Positions 51,682 to 61,435 of a DNA stretch of 64,000 nucleotides are shown here, piece by piece (positions within the stretch are counted from its first letter, which is position 1; each line of letters starts with the position of its first letter). The translations under genes were made by a program, and so were the position numbers. The notes beneath the pieces are model-generated. The model made no database searches and was not told the DNA's origin. It saw only the letters and a program-made list of their open reading frames with translations. This DNA comes from Umezawaea sp049997955 (GTDB lineage Bacteria; Actinomycetota; Actinomycetes; Mycobacteriales; Pseudonocardiaceae): the NCBI GenBank assembly GCA_049997955.1, contig JAEBDY010000016.1, forward strand, positions 212,313 to 276,312, read 5' to 3'.

Positions 51682-54600
51682 ATGGCTGAGATCACCGCAC
51701 CAGGTGAATCCGACGTACCGGGGCGCACGGGCGGAAAGTCCGTGGCAACGACAGATCAGCCCGAGTTGCGGCAGCTGTTGGCCGGACTGACCGCTGTGCG
51801 CGATGGGGACTTCGGCACCCGGCTGCCGAACAACGCCGAAGGGTTGCTCGGCGAGATCGCCACGGTGTTCAACGGCATGGTCGATCAGCTGTCGCTGTTC
51901 ACCTCCGAGGTCACCCGCGTCGCCCGCGAGGTCGGCACCGAAGGACGGCTCGGAGGCCAAGCCGAAGTGCCTGGCGTGTCGGGGACCTGGGAAGACCTCA
52001 CCGACTCGGTGAACGCGATGGCGGGCAACCTGACAAGCCAGGTCCGTGACATCGCCCAAGTCGCCACGGCAGTGGCACGCGGCGACCTGAGCCAGAAGAT
52101 CGACGTCGACGCCCGCGGCGAAATCCTGGAGTTGAAGGAGACCGTCAACACGATGGTCGACCAGCTCTCCAGCTTCGCCGACGAGGTCACCCGCATGGCA
52201 CGCGAGGTCGGCAGCGAGGGCAGGCTGGGCGGACAGGCGCAGGTTCCGGGTGTCGCAGGGACGTGGCGCGATCTCACCGACTCGGTGAACTTCATGGCAG
52301 GCAACCTGACCGACCAGGTCCGCAACATCGCCCAAGTGACCACCGCGGTAGCACGCGGCGACCTGTCCCAGAAGATCACCGTGGACGCCCGCGGCGAGAT
52401 CCTCGAACTCAAGAACACCATCAACACCATGGTGGACCAGCTCTCCAGCTTCGGTGACGAGGTCACCCGGATGGCCCGCGAGGTCGGCACGGAGGGCATC
52501 CTCGGCGGGCAGGCCGACGTCAAGGGCGTCTCCGGCACGTGGCGGGACCTCACCGACTCGGTGAACTTCATGGCAGGCAACCTGACCGCGCAGGTTCGGT
52601 CCATCGCCCAGGTAGCCACCGCGGTGGCGCGCGGCGACCTGTCCCAGAAGATCACCGTCACGGCTCGCGGCGAGATCCTGGAGCTCAAGAACACGATCAA
52701 CATCATGGTGGATCAGCTGTCCGCGTTCGCCGACGAGGTCACCCGCGTCGCGCGCGAAGTCGGCACCGAGGGGCGTTTGGGTGGCCAGGCCGACGTCAAG
52801 GGCGTCTCGGGAACGTGGAAAGACCTCACCGAATCGGTGAACGTCATGGGCGACAACCTCACCGCCCAAGTGCGGTCCATCGCCCAGGTCACCACGGCGG
52901 TGGCGCGAGGCGACCTGAGTCAGAAGATCCGCGTGGACGCGCGCGGCGAGATCCTGGAGCTCAAGGAGACCATCAACACGATGGTCGACCAGCTCTCGGC
53001 GTTCGCCGACGAGGTGACCCGTGTGTCCAGGGAGGTCGGCACCGAGGGCAACCTCGGCGGACAAGCCACGGTGCGCGGTGTTTCGGGCACCTGGAAGGAC
53101 TTGACCGACAACGTCAACGTCATGGCGTCCAACCTGACCGGGCAGGTCCGGTCCATTGCCCAGGTCGCCACGGCGGTCGCACGCGGGGACCTGTCGCAGA
53201 AGATCACCGTCGAGGCCAAGGGCGAGGTCGCCGCGCTCGCGGGCGTGATCAACACGATGGTCGACACCCTCTCGGCGTTCGCCGACGAGGTGACCCGCGT
53301 GGCCCGCGAGGTAGGCACCGAGGGCATGCTCGGCGGACAAGCGCGGGTACCGAACGTCGCGGGCACGTGGAAGGACCTCACCGACAACGTCAACTCGATG
53401 GCCAACAACCTGACCAACCAGGTCCGCAACATCGCCCAGGTCACCACGGCCGTCGCCCAGGGCGACCTGACCCGCAAGATCGATGTCGACGCCCGCGGCG
53501 AGATCCTGGAGCTCAAGACCACCATCAACACGATGGTCGACCAGCTCTCGGCGTTCGCCGCAGAAGTCACCCGCGTGGCCCGTGAGGTGGGCAGCGAGGG
53601 CCGGTTGGGTGGGCAGGCCGAGGTCGAGGGCGTGTCGGGCACGTGGAAGCGGCTCACCGAGAACGTCAACGGGTTGGCGGGCAATCTGACCCGACAGGTG
53701 CGCGCGATCGCCGAGGTGACCAGTGCCGTCGCCGAGGGCGACCTGACCCGCTCGATCACGGTCGAGGCCTCCGGCGAGGTAGCAGAGCTGAAGGACAACA
53801 TCAACTCGATGGTGGGGTCGCTGCGCGAGACCACCAAGGCCAACCAGGACCAGGACTGGCTCAAGTCGAACCTGGCCCGGATCTCCAGCCTGATGCAGGG
53901 CCGTCGCGACCTCGCGGTCGTCGCCGAGCTCATCATGGACGAGCTGACGCCGCTGGTGTCGGCGCAGTACGGTGGGTTCTACCTCGCCGACGACAATCCC
54001 GACGACCTCGAACTGCGCTTGATCAGCTCCTACGGCCATCCCGACGCGCCGGACGACAATGGCCGGAAGCGATTCCGGCTCGGCCAGTCGCTGGTCGGTC
54101 AGGCCGCTCGTAGTCGTCGAACGATCGCGGTCGACGAGGTTCCGGCGGACTACGTCAGGGTGTCCTCCGGCTTGGGCGAGACCGTGCCCGCGAACCTGGT
54201 AGTGCTGCCCCTCGTGGTCGAAGAACAGGTGCTCGGCGTCATCGAACTCGCGTCGGTGCACCGGTTCACCGCCATCCACCGCGACTTCCTCGAGCAGCTA
54301 ATGGAAACCGTCGGGGTCAACGTCAACACCATCGTCGCCAACGCCCGCACCGACGAGCTGTTGGAGGAGTCCCAGCGGTTGGCGGGCGAACTCCAGGCAC
54401 GGTCGGGAGAACTGCAGAAGCGACAGGAGGAGCTCCAGGACTCCAACGCTGAACTGGAGGAGAAGGCCGCACTGCTGGCCACGCAGAACCGCGACATCGA
54501 AACCAAGAACCTGGAGATCGAGCAAGCCCGCCAGGAACTGGAGACCCGCGCGCAGCAGCTGGCGCTGGCGTCGAAATACAAGTCGGAGTTCCTGGCCAAC

Positions 54601-56244
54601 ATGAGTCACGAGCTGCGCACTCCGCTCAACAGTCTGCTCATCCTCGCCCAATTGCTGGCCCAGAACCCGACTCGCAACCTCACCTCCAAGCAGGTCGAGT
54701 ACGCGGGGATCATCCACTCGGCGGGCTCGGACCTGCTGCAGCTGATCAACGACATCCTCGACCTGTCCAAGGTCGAGGCGGGCAAGATGGACCTCACCCC
54801 CGAGCACGTGCCGCTGCGCAAGTTGCTGGACTACGTGGAGGCCACGTTCCGACCGATGACCACGCAGAAGAGCCTCGGGTTCCACATCACAACCGCCGTG
54901 GGCGTCCCCACCGAGCTGCTCACCGACGATTCACGGCTGCGGCAGGTGTTGCGCAATCTGCTGTCCAACGCGGTGAAGTTCACCGACAGCGGTAGCGTGG
55001 AACTGCATATCGACTCCACCACGACGGAGGAACTGCCGCCGTCCGTGCGGTGCCACGGTGCCGCAATTGCGTTCCGCGTCGTGGACACCGGTATCGGCAT
55101 CGCCGAGCAGCAGCTCGAATCGATCTTCGGCGCGTTCCAGCAGGCCGACGGCACCACCAGCCGCAAGTACGGCGGCACCGGGCTTGGCCTGTCGATCAGC
55201 CGGGAACTGGCCTACCTGCTCGGCGGCATGGTGACCGCCCGCAGCACGTTGGGCAAGGGCAGCACGTTCACCCTTTACCTGCCGGTGGCGCGACCGGAGT
55301 TCGCCGGGCTCCCGACGACCGACAACGTCCCAGAGGCGCTGCCCGCCGCGGCCGTCGAGCCGGCCGAGAGCACTCCCCCGCCGCCGGTGCACCAGCGCAG
55401 GCTGCTGGTGATCGAGGAACGGGCTCACGGCCTGCTGTCCCTGGTCGCACAAAGCGCGGTGACCGACCTGGCCGACAGCAACGACCCGCGCGGACCTATC
55501 CAGGTCATCACCGCCGTGGGAGCGCAGGAAGCCGCTACCGTTCTGGCCACCGAGGCGTGCCACTGCGTCGTGCTCGAACTGGACATGCCCAACGGTGCCG
55601 CGCTCGCCTTCCTGGATGCCATGGACGGCGACGCCGCGTTGCGCAACGTCCCGGTGCTGGCGCACAACAACCGACGGCTCGCTGTGGATCAGGAGTTGGA
55701 CCTCCAGTCCCGTGCGAACACCCAGCCGTTGGAGCTGTTGTCCAGTTTGGACGAACTGCGGGAGCGTATCGCGCTGCACCTGACCGCCGAGGTGCCCGGT
55801 GATGTGCTACCCCTGGTGCGCAACGACAACCCGATTGGCGCGGAGACGCCACGCCGCTACGACGACAGCCTCGCCGGGCGGACGGTGCTGATCGCCGATG
55901 ACGACGCGCGCAACCTGTTCGCCCTCAGCAGTGTCCTGGAGATGCGCGGTTTGACCGTGCTGCAGGCCGAGGACGGGCGGGAGGCCATCGAAGTGCTGTC
56001 GGCCCACCCGGAGATCGACCTGGTGTTGATGGACGTGATGATGCCCGAGATGGACGGTTATGCCGCTACGGCAGCGATCCGGGCCATGCCGCAATACACC
56101 GATCTGCCGATCGTCGCGGTGACGGCCAAGGCGATGACGGGAGACCGGGAGAAAAGCCTGGATTCGGGGGCGAACGACTACGTCACCAAGCCCGTTGACT
56201 CCGACGTCCTTGTGAGCTGCTTGCAACGGTGGATCAACCGCTGA
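51682..56244 (+). CDS. HAMP-repeat hybrid histidine kinase, OsaA-like
   Basis: 1,520 residues from ATG 51682 (GAGGGTGG upstream). No membrane helix. Seven HAMP-type units of 92 residues run from about residue 73 to 716 after a partial first one. Then come a GAF domain (about 730-890), a coiled coil, the HisKA box NMSHELRTPLN with His976, an ATPase domain (DTGIGI, GTGLGLSISREL), a degenerate receiver, and a full receiver with Asp1451 (LVLMDVMMPEMDGY). This is the architecture of Streptomyces OsaA (osmotic stress). The SpoIIE-type phosphatase gene follows 31 bases later. A cytosolic stress-sensing role is inference. Confidence 0.93.
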   Translation: MAEITAPGESDVPGRTGGKSVATTDQPELRQLLAGLTAVRDGDFGTRLPNNAEGLLGEIATVFNGMVDQLSLFTSEVTRVAREVGTEGRLGGQAEVPGVSGTWEDLTDSVNAMAGNLTSQVRDIAQVATAVARGDLSQKIDVDARGEILELKETVNTMVDQLSSFADEVTRMAREVGSEGRLGGQAQVPGVAGTWRDLTDSVNFMAGNLTDQVRNIAQVTTAVARGDLSQKITVDARGEILELKNTINTMVDQLSSFGDEVTRMAREVGTEGILGGQADVKGVSGTWRDLTDSVNFMAGNLTAQVRSIAQVATAVARGDLSQKITVTARGEILELKNTINIMVDQLSAFADEVTRVAREVGTEGRLGGQADVKGVSGTWKDLTESVNVMGDNLTAQVRSIAQVTTAVARGDLSQKIRVDARGEILELKETINTMVDQLSAFADEVTRVSREVGTEGNLGGQATVRGVSGTWKDLTDNVNVMASNLTGQVRSIAQVATAVARGDLSQKITVEAKGEVAALAGVINTMVDTLSAFADEVTRVAREVGTEGMLGGQARVPNVAGTWKDLTDNVNSMANNLTNQVRNIAQVTTAVAQGDLTRKIDVDARGEILELKTTINTMVDQLSAFAAEVTRVAREVGSEGRLGGQAEVEGVSGTWKRLTENVNGLAGNLTRQVRAIAEVTSAVAEGDLTRSITVEASGEVAELKDNINSMVGSLRETTKANQDQDWLKSNLARISSLMQGRRDLAVVAELIMDELTPLVSAQYGGFYLADDNPDDLELRLISSYGHPDAPDDNGRKRFRLGQSLVGQAARSRRTIAVDEVPADYVRVSSGLGETVPANLVVLPLVVEEQVLGVIELASVHRFTAIHRDFLEQLMETVGVNVNTIVANARTDELLEESQRLAGELQARSGELQKRQEELQDSNAELEEKAALLATQNRDIETKNLEIEQARQELETRAQQLALASKYKSEFLANMSHELRTPLNSLLILAQLLAQNPTRNLTSKQVEYAGIIHSAGSDLLQLINDILDLSKVEAGKMDLTPEHVPLRKLLDYVEATFRPMTTQKSLGFHITTAVGVPTELLTDDSRLRQVLRNLLSNAVKFTDSGSVELHIDSTTTEELPPSVRCHGAAIAFRVVDTGIGIAEQQLESIFGAFQQADGTTSRKYGGTGLGLSISRELAYLLGGMVTARSTLGKGSTFTLYLPVARPEFAGLPTTDNVPEALPAAAVEPAESTPPPPVHQRRLLVIEERAHGLLSLVAQSAVTDLADSNDPRGPIQVITAVGAQEAATVLATEACHCVVLELDMPNGAALAFLDAMDGDAALRNVPVLAHNNRRLAVDQELDLQSRANTQPLELLSSLDELRERIALHLTAEVPGDVLPLVRNDNPIGAETPRRYDDSLAGRTVLIADDDARNLFALSSVLEMRGLTVLQAEDGREAIEVLSAHPEIDLVLMDVMMPEMDGYAATAAIRAMPQYTDLPIVAVTAKAMTGDREKSLDSGANDYVTKPVDSDVLVSCLQRWINR
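51898..53829 (+). repeat. Seven tandem 276-bp coding repeats (HAMP units)
   Basis: Each unit begins at a Phe codon of the F-A-D-E-V-T-R-V-A-R-E-V-G pattern (51898, 52174 and so on every 276 bases) and ends M-V-D-Q-L-S. Units 1-4 are most alike; 5 differs in its second half (EAKGEVAALAGVIN) and 7 has diverged most (VEASGEVAELKDNINSM). The exact 92-codon period without indels implies unequal exchange or strong register constraint. Confidence 0.9.
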
Positions 56245-56275
56245 GACCTTCCACCCGCGTCTTCGAGGAGCGTCC

Positions 56276-58639
56276 GTGCACACCTCCGATCTGCCCGAAC
56301 TTGCGGTCCCGGCGGCCACTACCAAGAGCGTGACGAGGCTGGCCGCCACGGTGGAACGCTTGACCTTGGAGATCCAGGAAGCCCACGCCGTGGCCGACGG
56401 GCGCGCGTTGATCGAAATGGCCAAGGGCGTCCTCGTCGAGCGGTTGGGATGCGGTCCCGCCGAGGCCGCTCGTCAACTGACCCAACTTGCCGATCAAGCC
56501 GGCTTGACGCAGCTGGAGTTGGCGGCGGACGTGGTCAATCAGACCGCGCAGGACCGGCTCACCGAAGCTACGATCCACTTGCTTGACGACGCTCACGATC
56601 ACGAAGGCCGCGCGGACGCCGACGCCCGGTCCACCGCCCTTCGCCTGCGCACGGCGGAAAGCGGAGCGCTGGCCGCGAGTGACACCCAGTCCGTCGCAGA
56701 ATCGCTCCTGCAACACGCGCTGGCACCGTTGGGCGCCTCCGCGGTCGCGATCTGGTCGGCGGCAACGGAGTACTCGCTGGTGCTGAAGGGCGCTGCCGGC
56801 TTCAGCGGCGAGGAAGCTAAACGGTGGCGCTATGTCCCTCCCGGCGTCAGCACTCCCGCTCGTGCGGCGCTCACCGAACGGTCCACCGTGTGGCTTGCGA
56901 ACATCACCGAAGCCGGACTCCCCTCGATCGGGAGCCATGAGCTGCCCGGAGCCCGTGTCACCGTTCCTGCGGGGTCCGGTGGCCGAATCGTCGGCGTCGT
57001 CGAATTCTGCTGGGCAGATCCCCTCCCACCGCAGTCACCGCAGATCCGACGTCAGGTCGAGGCGCTGGCGGAACTGTGCGCTCACACCCTGGGCAACGCC
57101 CAGGACGAGGCAGAGGCAGCAGATGTGGCGGGCGAAGAACTGGCCGAATTGGCCAACGGCCTGCTCGACCCCGCGTTCGTGCTCCGCCCGCACCTGTCGT
57201 CGGCGGGCGACTTGGTCGACTTCCGCATTCACCACCTCAACCACCGGTTCACCGACCTGGCTGGCAGGCCACGCAGTACGGTCACCGGACGGCTGCTGCT
57301 GGAGGCCTACCCCTTCGCGGCGGGCGAAGGTGGATTGTTCGACAAGATAGAGCACGTGCACGCCAGCGGCGAGCCGTTCCGCTCGGAACAGATGGCGCTC
57401 ACCACTCTGGTGGACCAAGTGCCGCTGGACGTCAGCGCGAGTGTGAGCATCACCCGCCACGGTGGCAGCGTGCTGGTCGTGTGGCGGGTGCAGAACGAAG
57501 CCACCCGGCTGGCGAACCTGCTCAACCACGCGCAGCGCCTCGGCCGCATCGGCGGCTTCGAGGAGGACATCCAGGGCGGTCGCATCACCTGGAACAGCCA
57601 ACTGTTCTCCCTATACGGCTTGGAACCGGCCGCGGGCCCGGTTCCGCTCGCGTCGTTGCCCGAGCACTGTCACCCCGATGACACAGCGACCATCACCCGG
57701 TTCCTGCGCACCGTCCTGCATCACCGCAAGCCGGATTCGACGTCCTTCCGGTTCCAGCGAGGCGATGGCATCGTCCGCCACATCAGGGTTATCGCCGAGC
57801 CCCTCCTCGACGACGCGGGCCATCTGCTGTGCCTGCGCGGGGCTTACCAGGACGTGTCGGCCCAGCACTGGACGGAAGTGGCTCTGTCCGCGACCCGCGA
57901 CCAACTCGCGCACACCGCGCAGCAAGCCGCCGAGCAGAGCAGGCTCGCGCTGCAATTGCAGCGTGCCATCATGCCCGCCGCGCACCCGTCGATCGAGGCG
58001 TTCGGCCTTCGCGTCGCGGTGCGCTACCGACCCGCCGAGCAGGAGCACCTGGTGGGCGGTGATTGGTATGACGCCGTGGTGTTGCCGACCAAGCACATCC
58101 TGGTGTGCGTCGGCGACATCACCGGCCACGGCATCAAAGGCGCCACCGGCATGGTCGTGCTGCGCAACGCGCTGCGCGGTTTGGCGGCCACCGGCGCAGG
58201 ACCCGGACAGTTGCTGGGATGGCTCAACCTCGTCGCCCACCACCTGACCGACCACATCTACGCCACCGCGGTGTGCGTGCTCTACGACCCGGCAACGCGC
58301 ATGTTGCGGTGGGCTCGCGCGGGCCATCCGCCGCCTGTGCTCGTACGCGAGGGCCGAGCCACAGCGTTGCCGAGCTTGCACGGTGTGATGCTGGGTGCCT
58401 TGGCGGAAACGGATTACGAGGAGGGTGAGCTGTCGTTGAGGCCTGACGACACGCTGCTCCTGTACACCGACGGTCTGATCGAACGCCGCGATACCGACCT
58501 CGACGAATGCCTCGACTGGCTGCTCGCCACCTCGGCACGTGACTTCGAATCACTGGAAGACCGTCTCGACCACCTCCTTCACCGCAGCAGAGCGGACACT
58601 GATGACGACACATGCGTCGTGGGCGTGCAGTTGGCATAG
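56276..58639 (+). CDS. ANTAR/GAF/PAS/SpoIIE-type PP2C phosphatase, OsaC-like
   Basis: 787 residues from GTG 56276, with CGAGGAGCG upstream. Residues about 40-95 form an ANTAR-like helical domain (ALIEMAKGVLVERLGCGPAEAARQL). A GAF domain (about 135-275) and two PAS domains (about 290-390 and 420-520; the latter with RIGGFEEDIQGGRITW) follow. The C-terminal 215 residues are the SpoIIE/PP2C phosphatase with VGGDWYDAVVL, VGDITGHGIKGA, ARAGHPPPVLV and LYTDGLIERRDTD, all metal ligands kept. Such proteins dephosphorylate anti-sigma-factor antagonists. Adjacent to the OsaA-like kinase, as in Streptomyces osaA-osaC. Confidence 0.9.
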   Translation: MHTSDLPELAVPAATTKSVTRLAATVERLTLEIQEAHAVADGRALIEMAKGVLVERLGCGPAEAARQLTQLADQAGLTQLELAADVVNQTAQDRLTEATIHLLDDAHDHEGRADADARSTALRLRTAESGALAASDTQSVAESLLQHALAPLGASAVAIWSAATEYSLVLKGAAGFSGEEAKRWRYVPPGVSTPARAALTERSTVWLANITEAGLPSIGSHELPGARVTVPAGSGGRIVGVVEFCWADPLPPQSPQIRRQVEALAELCAHTLGNAQDEAEAADVAGEELAELANGLLDPAFVLRPHLSSAGDLVDFRIHHLNHRFTDLAGRPRSTVTGRLLLEAYPFAAGEGGLFDKIEHVHASGEPFRSEQMALTTLVDQVPLDVSASVSITRHGGSVLVVWRVQNEATRLANLLNHAQRLGRIGGFEEDIQGGRITWNSQLFSLYGLEPAAGPVPLASLPEHCHPDDTATITRFLRTVLHHRKPDSTSFRFQRGDGIVRHIRVIAEPLLDDAGHLLCLRGAYQDVSAQHWTEVALSATRDQLAHTAQQAAEQSRLALQLQRAIMPAAHPSIEAFGLRVAVRYRPAEQEHLVGGDWYDAVVLPTKHILVCVGDITGHGIKGATGMVVLRNALRGLAATGAGPGQLLGWLNLVAHHLTDHIYATAVCVLYDPATRMLRWARAGHPPPVLVREGRATALPSLHGVMLGALAETDYEEGELSLRPDDTLLLYTDGLIERRDTDLDECLDWLLATSARDFESLEDRLDHLLHRSRADTDDDTCVVGVQLA

Positions 58640-58649
58640 CCATCGCCCG

Positions 58650-59730
58650 TGAGATCCCGGCGCAGCCAGCGGGTGAAGAGGCGCTGGGTCGGGCGCCCAC
58701 CGTGAGCGCTGATCGACATCGTGGCCGACACCATCGGTTCGCACTGCCGCACCGGTGCCCCGATCTCCTCCGTCCAGGGCTGACGCTCGCACACCCGCTC
58801 GGCCAGCACATCTGTGCGGTGAGTCGCCTGCGGGTCTTGCCGACCACGTCGCGGGGACGCACCGGCGCCAGTGATCAGGGTAGGACTCGTGCACCGGCGC
58901 CGGCCGGTCGCCGTCCCGTAGAGGCGGGTGTCGGTGCTGGTCACCACGTGTTCGTCACCCCAGGTGGCAGGGTCTCCGAAGGCGACCTCGCCACCGTGTT
59001 TGGCAGGCCGTCTGTTGATACCGGCCAGTCGTGGTGGCGCTGGACGGGCGCAACACCCGATCCGACCGCATCCGGCCCAGGACGTGCACCGGCAGATCAG
59101 CGAACAAGTAGGCGATGCGCGGAGTGTCGTATCCGGCGTCCAGCACCACTACGACCTCCGGATCGCCTGATCGCCTGATTGCCAATGTCCTGTGGCGATC
59201 AGGCGTTGCACGACGTCACGGATCTGGTGGGTGGTCACCGCGACGAGATCGACGCCGGGCGGCAGGCGGATCGCGTCGAACACCGCGGTCCACGAGGTCC
59301 GGCCGGTCTCCAGGGCCGCGACGACGGAATACGGCCAACCGGGGATCATGCGGTGCTCGCCCTTGCCGCGCCCGTAGGTGTGGCAGAACGACCGCCGCGG
59401 AGAGGTGTCGGCGTCCGGGCGCAGCCACGGCGACACATCCACCGCCAGCACGATCCGTCCATCCGCTGCTTTCGGCAACCGTTGCACGGCAAGGAGATTT
59501 CGCAGACGGCCGTTGTTGATCGCGTCGTAGAGGCCACCGTGACCATGTCGGTGCTCCGGTGCCAGGGACAATCCGACCAACGTCCGGACCGGTCCATCGG
59601 TGCAGAGCACCGCGTCGGTCAGTTCGAACAACCCGTCCGCCCGCGTGGTCAGACAGAGGTGGAACTCCTGATCAAACCGGCTCAGTTCCCCGAGCGTCTG
59701 GTTCCGATCGACATCGTGCACACTGATCAC
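58650..59730 (-). pseudogene. Decayed transposase (NF041680 family)
   Basis: From GTG 59730 the frame reads VISVHDVDRNQTLGELSRFDQ, FHLCLTTRADGLFELTDAVLCTD, RIVLAVDVSPWLRPDADTSP and SFCHTYGRGKGEHRMIPGWPYS, the N-terminal half of the large IS701-related transposases of actinomycetes. A small deletion near 59170 leads to VVVVLDAGYDTPRIAYLF and HVLGRMRSDRV in another frame, and the rest is scrambled. Inactive. Its end sequence recurs at 63927. Confidence 0.82.
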
Positions 59731-59785
59731 GCAGCCCTTGATTGATCGTCCTTCTGCCGCAAGAAGATGATCAACCAAGGGCTGC
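59731..59785 (-). repeat. Palindromic leader of the decayed transposase
   Basis: GCAGCCCTTGATTGATC (59731-59747) and its complement (59769-59785, one mismatch) form a 17-bp stem directly next to the GTG start. The same structure, with about 88% similar sequence, stands before the transposase start at 63986. Confidence 0.75.
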
Positions 59786-59838
59786 ACTCATGACCAAGCA
59801 GGGGTGCGTCTCACCGCCTGGGTACTTAAATAACAAGC

Positions 59839-61116
59839 TTAGTAGTCGAAGGCGGGGTCGGCCCAGTTGTGCCACTCGTCCCAGACCCTGTGGGTTCCGG
59901 AACGGTTGGAGCCGGCGTTCTTCGCCCGTTCACGGGTGTGCTCGTCGACGGTGATCATGTACTTCCAGGCGTCGTGTTCTGTGGCGCCCGCAGTCGTGAA
60001 GGGGAAGTTGAAGAAGTGGCCGCGCCAGTTGTTCGTCGTGACCAGCAGTGTGTGCAGTGCCCGCACGGTGGTGTAGTTGTGCGGGTGGTCGAGATCGCTG
60101 AGGTAGGAAATGCCGTCTGCGGCATCTCCCCAGAACACGACCTGGGTGTGCTTCGGGAATTCGGCCTTGTGGTCGTGGGAGTGGCGTTCGAGGTCGGACA
60201 ACCCCATGTCCTGCCGCAGGAAGCGTATCTGCTCCGGTGCGGTACGGGTCGATTCGAGGCCGACATAGTGGTGCCACCGGGGATTGTACCTCGCGAGCCG
60301 GTTCTCCTCTTGGCTCTTCATGTGCTTATAGATGAAGGCGAAGTGCGATGTCTGGCTCTGCATCTTCTTCAGCCACGCCCGGCCGCCCTGGTGGATGTTC
60401 CTAAAGTATCCCCCCATGGCCGCGCCGGGCATCATCAGGGTGTGCGTCTTGAGCCAGTTCCCGGTCTTGGCGTTGATGCCCCGCGCGATGTGCAGAGCGC
60501 GTTCCCGGACCTGCGCGGTGTTCTCCAGGTTCGTCTCGACCGGCATGACGCCCTGCAGCGAGGTGATTCCCTCGTTCTTGGCCCGGTTGATGATCCCGCT
60601 CATATCGTCGACGAACTTGTCCGCGTTCACCGTGAGCTTCCCGTCGTTCTGAAGCCACACGCGCTGGTAGAGGTAGACGTTCACCCCCTGTCGGTTCAGT
60701 TCTCCGAGCAGCGCCATCACCTCATCGTCGCGCTGGGCCCGCGTTCTGTTGATCTCAGCCAGATCCGGGTCGGCGAGCATCCGCAGCGTCACAGTGCGGA
60801 ATCCGTTGTTCTGCAGCGAGTAAGCGGCCGTAGCGTAGGAAATCCCTCGGGTGTCGAACTTGATCCCCAGGTGATCCTTTTCGCCCCCCAACCACTCCGT
60901 CTTCCACTTCAAGCCCTGCACGGCTCCTGGATCCTGTACTCGTTCTGCGATTTCCGGAACGGATGTTGAGGCGGAGGTCGTCCCACCGGCCGGAGCGCTT
61001 CCCACTCCTAACGAACTGCCCACCACCGCCACGACGATGGCGATCCCCGCCAGTCTTGACTTCTTCGTCCGGCCGGTCGTGGCCTGCGCGCCGACCGGCA
61101 TCACAATTCTTCGCAC
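59839..61116 (-). CDS. Secreted protein of unknown function, 425 aa
   Basis: Start at GTG 61116, with GGGGGAA upstream; ATG 61101 is also possible. A signal peptide (RTKKSRLAG, then IAIVVAVVGSSLGVGSAPAGG) precedes a large domain with alternating helices and strands (LGIKFDTRGISYATAAYSLQ, VNVYLYQRVWLQNDGK, SLQGVMPVETNLENT, HTLMMPGAAMGGYFRNI, TQVVFWGDAADGISYLSDLD). The pattern suggests a TIM-barrel-type glycoside hydrolase or similar extracellular enzyme, but no family motif is certain. It stands alone between mobile elements. Confidence 0.75.
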   Translation of the reverse strand: MRRIVMPVGAQATTGRTKKSRLAGIAIVVAVVGSSLGVGSAPAGGTTSASTSVPEIAERVQDPGAVQGLKWKTEWLGGEKDHLGIKFDTRGISYATAAYSLQNNGFRTVTLRMLADPDLAEINRTRAQRDDEVMALLGELNRQGVNVYLYQRVWLQNDGKLTVNADKFVDDMSGIINRAKNEGITSLQGVMPVETNLENTAQVRERALHIARGINAKTGNWLKTHTLMMPGAAMGGYFRNIHQGGRAWLKKMQSQTSHFAFIYKHMKSQEENRLARYNPRWHHYVGLESTRTAPEQIRFLRQDMGLSDLERHSHDHKAEFPKHTQVVFWGDAADGISYLSDLDHPHNYTTVRALHTLLVTTNNWRGHFFNFPFTTAGATEHDAWKYMITVDEHTRERAKNAGSNRSGTHRVWDEWHNWADPAFDY

Positions 61117-61435
61117 CTGTTTCCCCCAGTCTCGATGTGGCGTCTCGTGGCGCCTACTGAGCACGGTAAGTGGCGCATCACTCTACGGCGCAGAACATCG
61201 CCCGAATGAGTGACAGCACCTCGACGCACTTCCGTGCGCACACCTCGAGGTACTCGAACAAGGCGTTGGCCCACTCGATGCGTGTGCGCCATCGCTGGCG
61301 GTCGAGCAGTTCGGTCTGCACGCGTCCCCAGAAAGATTCGATCATGGCATTGTCGTAGCAGTCACCGATCGACCCCATCGACGGTAGAAGTCCCGATTCT
61401 CTGGCGCGCTTGGTGAAAGTCCAGGACGTGAATCG

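Noticed and set aside
51898..53829. Regular direct repeats that could suggest a CRISPR array
   Set aside because: The 276-bp period is continuous coding sequence of HAMP units without spacers.
51607..54279. An 890-codon open frame antisense to the hybrid kinase
   Set aside because: Its translation is a repetitive His/Arg/Asp-rich shadow of the HAMP repeats; no start signal and no family.
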